Source: Cudoniella acicularis (lineage: Eukaryota; Ascomycota; Leotiomycetes; Helotiales; Helotiaceae). From it: 13,746 nucleotides of DNA. Shown here piece after piece: positions 9,601 through 13,746 of the stretch (position 1 is the stretch's first letter; every line of letters begins with the position of its first letter). The notes under the pieces are model-generated. The model was not told the origin of the DNA. It saw nothing but the letters and a program-made list of their open reading frames with translations, and made no database searches. The stretch covers positions 1-13,746 of the forward strand of contig JAAMPI010001497.1 in the NCBI GenBank assembly GCA_013054445.1, given 5' to 3'. A program made the translations under genes and the position numbers.

Positions 9601-10853
9601 TGATTTCAATATAAGACGGTTCGCTATTCTGGTTGAAGTCCACTTTCCAGTTCCGATATAAATCCGGAAAGACGGCTGGAATGAGTTCAGGGTACTTCTC
9701 GAGTACGCTATAAATTAAAGATCTGAGCATGCCGACATTGCTCTTTTGTAAGAGTGTGCCAAGGTTCCAGAAGAAGAAGTTTAAAACGAGAAGTTGCTCG
9801 CCATCAGCCCAAATCCTTAAAGCTTCTTCGGTTCGCGGGTCGTTGACTATAAATTTCATAAGGGTCGACTTCCCGCTACCTGCCTTGCCGTTAATCCAAT
9901 AAGGAACGGTGACATTCTCCTTTGTGAGATGATCGGCGAAATTATCCCATGGATCTTCTCGACTTTGTTGAAAGATCCACTGGAACGTTTGTTGGAAAGC
10001 TAACGGAACCTCCTCGTATCGCCATGACATTTGCCGGAAGTTAAGCCATTTCATTATGTCATTCTCCTTGGTCTGTGGCACTTCCTTCCTCAAACTCTCT
10101 ACTTTACCAAGGCATTGCTGAATCTGGGACTGGATTTCATCCAATTTCGGGCCGGACTGAGACTGGATGATATCGACAAGCGCCTGTAACGCTTTCGTGC
10201 TCTCGACGCCTTGAGCAGCTTGTCCTGCGCCCTCTGCCTTTAAGGCTTGCATATGCGATAATATCGCTTGGTTATGGGCATCGGTCTTCGCTCGAAGAGC
10301 AAGGATTGTTGCAAGGCTAAGAACGCTGCGAAATTGGTCGAGCTTGGAGGCAAAGTTCTCGATTTTGTGGTGAGCCCATTTGAACTTGATGCTCTTTTGT
10401 ACGCTTCGGAGCACATTCGGTTTAGCGGTGCGATCAATGAGAGCGTCAAGGTAGGCTAGAAATTCGTCTCCGGCTTTTCGACAATCTGAGGCTATGTCCA
10501 GGAGGTGCTAGGAACTCTGTAAGCAACTATGCTACTGTGGTTCTCCATCAACTGACCTGATCTTCCTGGCTACGAGGCTGGCCCGAAGCGGTTTGTTGAC
10601 CCAGACCATTATGTTCATTCGAAACGTTTTTTTTGCTCGCGATCTGCGGGTGAACGCCGTTGGGTGCCAAAAGGTGGCTCTGGATTATACTCGCCTGCTT
10701 CGTAAGGGTATCTGTCAATTTTCTAAGGTCGTGGAGCGAAGATGGCCCTCCTTTTTTCCGAATATCATTCGCCTGCGAGATGAGCTCGCCAGCATATTGG
10801 ACAAATTGGACGATGTTTCCAGCGAGGCCGAAGGCAACAAGTGCTTCAAGCAT
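6679..10853 (-). CDS. NACHT-type NLR (STAND NTPase) with low-complexity C-terminal tail
   Basis: Proposed exons are 10853-10557, 10507-8623 and 8444-6679, about 1315 codons. Intron 1 (49 bp, phase 0; AG|GTCAGT ... CCTAG) is solid. Intron 2 starts with GTAAGT at 8622; its end is uncertain. Residues 1-250 form an alpha-helical N-terminal domain (opening MLEALVAFGLAGNIVQF), of the kind heading many fungal STAND proteins. The NTPase follows: WRYEEVP at about 261, Walker A GKAGSGKS at 306-313, Walker B LCIFIDGIDEFEG at 418-430, sensor VVSSRP at 450-455. YLHRTVGEFL near 680 is usual after fungal NACHT domains. The module after intron 2 (HWSTSFF, AARLGLCRYLKA) matches the continuation of such proteins (DUF7791-type, from memory), so I join the frames. 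No WD, ANK or TPR repeats; instead a Q/N/P/Y/S-rich tail at about 1097-1263. Fungal NLRs act in non-self recognition and regulated cell death; the ligand is unknown. The alternative is two adjacent genes (8552-10853 and 6679-8427). Confidence 0.8.
6838..7338 (-). other. Prion-like Q/N/P/Y/S-rich tail segment within the NLR gene
   Basis: This part of the NLR frame encodes about 167 residues dominated by Gln, Asn, Pro, Ser, Tyr, His and Gly, with only four acidic residues. Examples are DNPNNNSNVYPKP, QTQPPPQQYGMPFGK and NSWNQQPSNSSNSPHPHP. It starts after the structured C-terminal module and stops abruptly at a CCTCAT repeat (bases 6838-6850). Such composition predicts disorder and perhaps phase separation or aggregation; that is inference from composition. 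Confidence 0.7.
8445..8622 (-). other. Proposed second intron of the NLR gene, 3' boundary uncertain
   Basis: The donor T|GTAAGT at 8622 interrupts the frame just after LLKTDL, at the point where related proteins continue with a further alpha-helical module. An acceptor ending at 8445 (CAAAAAAG) restores the frame of the next long ORF and keeps MYALISGFLAY, which fits the family, but it has no polypyrimidine tract. A stronger-looking acceptor (CTAAT ... GGCTTTCTAG, ending at 8361) also restores the frame but removes that segment. A third acceptor at 8552 (CATGTAG) gives a 71-bp intron but runs to a stop 39 codons later unless a further intron follows. A tandem ATGATAAC pair lies at 8556-8571. 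Confidence 0.45.
10508..10556 (-). other. First intron of the NLR gene
   Basis: On the minus strand the exon ends CAG and the 49-bp intron begins GTCAGT and ends TTCCTAG. Both flanks are in the same phase (0). The frame downstream of it, starting HLLDIASDCRKAGDEF, joins directly to the long NACHT frame, as expected for the helical N-terminal domain. An earlier AG (TTACAG) exists, but its use would meet a TAG at once in the needed frame. Confidence 0.75.
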
Positions 10854-11220
10854 GCTGGCAAGTGGACAAAGGACTCACGGGAGTTATGAGCAGCACTTTG
10901 CTGACTTCAGACAAGGGATACAGGGGGATGAGAAGACTATGCACAGAGGGAGAGAGTGTTCAATGTGTTGGAGAATTAGAATCTGCAGTTGACAACTTTG
11001 CCAGCCTCGTTCTCAACAGCCCGTCCTCGTTTCCAATCAGAGTGAAAACTGCCAGACAACCCCCGGCACAGCCTACCTGCGACGAGCTAAGTCCCAAAAA
11101 CTGCTGCACTGGTAGCCTTGAGTGCTTTGAGCAGATGATTAAGAAGGTCATGTTTTTGGCGGGATTGAGGGCGAGAAGTTTGTGTTCAGAGTTGTTCCAA
11201 GGACGGTCGCTGAATTAGAA
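10854..11220. other. Upstream region of the NLR gene
   Basis: This lies immediately 5' of the NLR start codon and should hold its leader and core promoter. Several open frames of 60-125 codons cross it on both strands, but none has a recognisable domain or a convincing start, and they overlap the NLR first exon. I therefore treat them as chance frames. I see no clear TATA box. Confidence 0.4.
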
Positions 11221-12300
11221 ACGCGGAGGTACCTTCCAGCTAGTCCAGCTAACTTTAAATGGAAATTCCGGGGCCGGGCATTATTATCTCCGAAATTCAT
11301 TACTCTTCTAATCTTCTTTCATTCACCACCATCACGAACGCGGATTTGAGAAAGCGCATTAAGGGAATAAATAAATTAGGTAGTAATGCGTATGACTAAT
11401 CGTTATCTCCGAAATTTTAATTCTGTTTAACCGCCTTCTCCATTCCGGCGAACGAAATATCCTTTTCATCCTTCTTATTACTTCTTTACGGCGCCCAGTT
11501 TCCACGCTTCATGAACTCGGAAAAAAAAAAAATACACAACATTCCTATAGTCAGTTACAAAATAGCCATCAAACCGTTTGGTGCGACAGACCTTTAACCC
11601 AAACCACACCTGCGATCAACCCTCCAGCAATTTTTGCACACTTCCGACTAGGTCTCATTCTCAAGTCCCTCGTCAAAATACTATTGAACTATATTACTCT
11701 ATCGTTTCCGACGCGCTCAATATAAGCAAGGCCATATTTGAGTACCTCGTTCTTCTGCCGGCTCGCCTCCACATGTGTGGCGTCCTCGTCCGTTTCGTAT
11801 TTGCCCTCTAGCATACTCGGCCGGATTTTCGCTGTGGGCCGCACTTTGTATTTCAACCTATATACGCAGTGTTAAGAATACATCACAAGAGCAAAATTAC
11901 TCGCCTTTATTGAGCGAAATATTATGAAAAGGCTGCTTCTTAAAGCACAAAGGGGACAATTAGTACGAGATTTATCGGTTGCCGTCCAACTGTGAGTACC
12001 TCAACTAGCCTCTAATGATTCCCACGGCCCCCACGAAAAACAAGACCGAGTAGTCTTCGCTTGCCGTGGCAACAAACCTCCATATATGCAACACTACAAA
12101 GAGAATAGAAGATATTCCTGCGCTGAGCTGAGCGGAATGCGATCGTTGGCGTACAGTACCTGCGCACTACCGAGGAATAAAATCGAATACTCCCCTGTTA
12201 GTTTTTGGCGGAACCATCTATTGAGAAAGCGGAAATTGTGTCTTGAATGGTGGAAAGAAAAATATTCTGAGGTGGTGTTTTGAGACTCAATGGGGTATTG
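11221..12300. other. Gene-poor intergenic region
   Basis: No supportable gene was found. A 14-base string TTATCTCCGAAATT occurs twice in direct orientation (11284-11297 and 11403-11416), each followed by a CT-rich stretch. A 12-base A run is at 11521-11532. Short open frames (for example 65 codons from 12086) lack features of real proteins. Confidence 0.45.
11284..11416 (+). repeat. Short direct repeat pair, 14 bases
   Basis: TTATCTCCGAAATT is present at 11284-11297 and again at 11403-11416, 119 bases apart start to start. Both copies are followed by CT-rich sequence. This could be a regulatory motif, a local duplication remnant or coincidence. Confidence 0.45.
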
Positions 12301-12340
12301 TTCGTGGATGTTCCTCTCAGCATTCCGGAGTATCTGTCCG

Positions 12341-12394
12341 TCAGGATCCCGAGCCGTGACTAATGAGCTCGGCCCGGCTCTGTCCTCCCTGATG
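12341..12394. repeat. Imperfect GC-rich inverted repeat
   Basis: CAGGATCCCGAGCCG at about 12342-12356 can pair imperfectly with CGGCTCTGTCCTCCCTG at 12375-12391, leaving a loop of about 18 bases. The six-base core GAGCCG/CGGCTC pairs perfectly. The element sits in a GC-richer island of about 150 bases next to AT-rich DNA. Its function is unknown. Confidence 0.35.
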
Positions 12395-12499
12395 ACACCG
12401 AACCTTATTCCCAGCTCGACGTTCTCGTACGGATAAAAAGACCTTATAGCCGTAATATCACTGGACCGACGACCGAACTCCGAAATCCGTCACGAACCC

Positions 12500-13370
12500 C
12501 GAGATTTAATCAAGAAAGTATCTATGAATTAGTAAAGCAAATTTAATACAAATCATATATTGATCAGTAGGGACTTGCACTCGCAATGATGGAATGATTT
12601 CAATTAAAAAAACAATATCGTAAACTAATTGATGCGCATTTCTCATTGATAGCAATATTTGAATAATTCAATCCCTGACGTGGGACACCATAACTTGTTT
12701 GAAAGTCCGAACTCCGCTAGACTTATGACTGATATAAATAAAGTGTGGATGGTGAAAGAGTCGTATTATAGAGTGGTGTAATGGGCCACTTGGAAAAATT
12801 GGCTGTTCAGCTCTTGCTCGTGTGTTTAACATGCAAATTGCGATATATTGCAAGTGATAGACAATAAATAATATCAACCCAAGGCATCCTTTACTTGCAC
12901 ACTTGTGGGCTAAGTTATATCTGCATCTTCGGGTAATAGAGAAGAAGGACTCAGTGAATATATAGCACGAGACATGGTAATTGATATGATCCCAAAGCGC
13001 TATTCGTGTTCCTGCACACCCTGTCCCGTGAGCCATTTGTACAGATTGCATGGAGACGAGGATGTGGCTGATCTGCCATGATCGACAATGTCGTTAATCT
13101 TGCTTGAGCATTTGAATGGAAAGGGGGCCAAAAATGATATTGGGATGAATATTGCCGATGACTTGGCAAATTCATTTATCCGGCAAAAATATGACGACAA
13201 AGACACGTTTTGTCTACAACCTGAATATTGGTATTGCTCTTCGTAGAGACTTTATAATGAGTTTGGATGAAAAGTCTGGACCCTTTCTGCAACCCTCAGC
13301 TGGAAAGGTTCTAAAACACTCCCGTCACCCGATAGACATGGACGAGAGGAAACAATTGCAATGCAAATGA
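12500..13370. other. AT-rich gene-poor region
   Basis: From about 12500 to 12970 the sequence is rich in A and T with many TA steps (for example aatacaaatcatatattg). Open frames here, including one of 127 codons on the minus strand (12668-13051), have atypical composition and no recognisable domain, so I do not call them. The composition would suit old repeat DNA altered by repeat-induced point mutation, but no repeat family can be named. Confidence 0.4.
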
Positions 13371-13746
13371 GATGAAAGTATCGGAACAACCGTACTTACA
13401 GCTCACACTTGGGCTTTATGAGTTTTCAAAGCTGGCCGCGCCTAGCGCGTTAATAGATTCCTTGATGAACCTCATCTCTCGTCGTCAGCCAAAGTCTCAA
13501 ATCTCCGTTACCGGTGGCAGACTGAAGCAGTCTCGGATATCTCCCGTAGCCCAAATATGCCGGTAGCCGTTGAAATCCGCGAATTCGTCTCCGACGAAGG
13601 CAAATTGGATGCCAGGACTCGGGAGAAATCACATTTTTGGGGCTGTGAATGCAGGCTTGTGCCCTTCGTGCGCGTCCGGAAGCGAGGATGATCACTACCT
13701 GGCGCAGCGACTGAAACAAGGGAAGGGATATGAATTACCAAGAAAG
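13371..13746. other. Possible gene fragment at the right edge, strand unresolved
   Basis: Composition returns to a more coding-like state and three mutually exclusive frames stay open. On the minus strand, TTGTTTCAG at about 13708-13716 looks like an acceptor, followed by an 88-codon frame ending at 13450. Another minus frame (13497-13628) encodes GIQFAFVGDEFADFNGYRHI, which reads like a folded protein and could follow an acceptor near 13619. On the + strand, an ATG at 13557 opens 44 codons. I recognise no family and cannot choose. Confidence 0.25.

Noticed and set aside
10841..11218. 125-codon + strand frame upstream of the NLR
   Set aside because: No recognisable domain, overlaps the NLR first exon, and lacks leader features.
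12668..13051. 127-codon minus-strand frame in AT-rich DNA
   Set aside because: Composition is unlike the other genes, there is no domain, and no splice or leader context supports it.

Overview
The window reads as nuclear DNA of a filamentous ascomycete (Pezizomycotina; Leotiomycetes is possible, but that is only an impression). It has short GT-AG introns of about 50-130 bp, CT-rich leaders before start codons, no operons, and typical fungal families: a NACHT NLR, a Ser/Thr-stalked single-pass membrane protein and a small secreted Cys-rich protein. The sequence contains one undetermined base, at 5949. No homology search was possible, so family names come from recognising motifs.

Layout from left to right. 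At 260-726 (+) there is a two-exon gene for a 114-residue secreted six-cysteine protein. The stretch 727-2267 has no convincing gene. At 2268-3376 (+) a two-exon gene encodes a 351-residue plasma-membrane-type protein with a Thr-rich stalk. The stretch 3377-4109 is intergenic. At 4110-5311 (-) lies a decaying gene for tandem SnoaL/NTF2-like modules: it is cut at its 5' end and has a reading-frame break in the middle. It is divergent from a tiny two-exon gene at 5344-5719 (+), whose 82-residue product ends in a seven-cysteine tail. The stretch 5720-6678 is intergenic. At 6679-10853 (-) is the largest gene, a NACHT-type NLR. It appears as two long open frames plus a first exon, which I read as one gene of about 1315 codons ending in a Gln/Asn/Pro/Tyr-rich tail. 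From 10854 to 13746 the window is gene-poor and partly AT-rich, with a possible gene fragment at the right edge.

The genes do not form an evident pathway. A candidate secreted effector-like protein, a surface protein, a degenerate SnoaL-like gene and an NLR next to AT-rich, gene-poor DNA fit an accessory or fast-evolving part of a fungal genome. The main results are two small genes visible only after splicing, the evidence that the NLR frames belong to one gene with a prion-like tail, and the state of the SnoaL-like gene.
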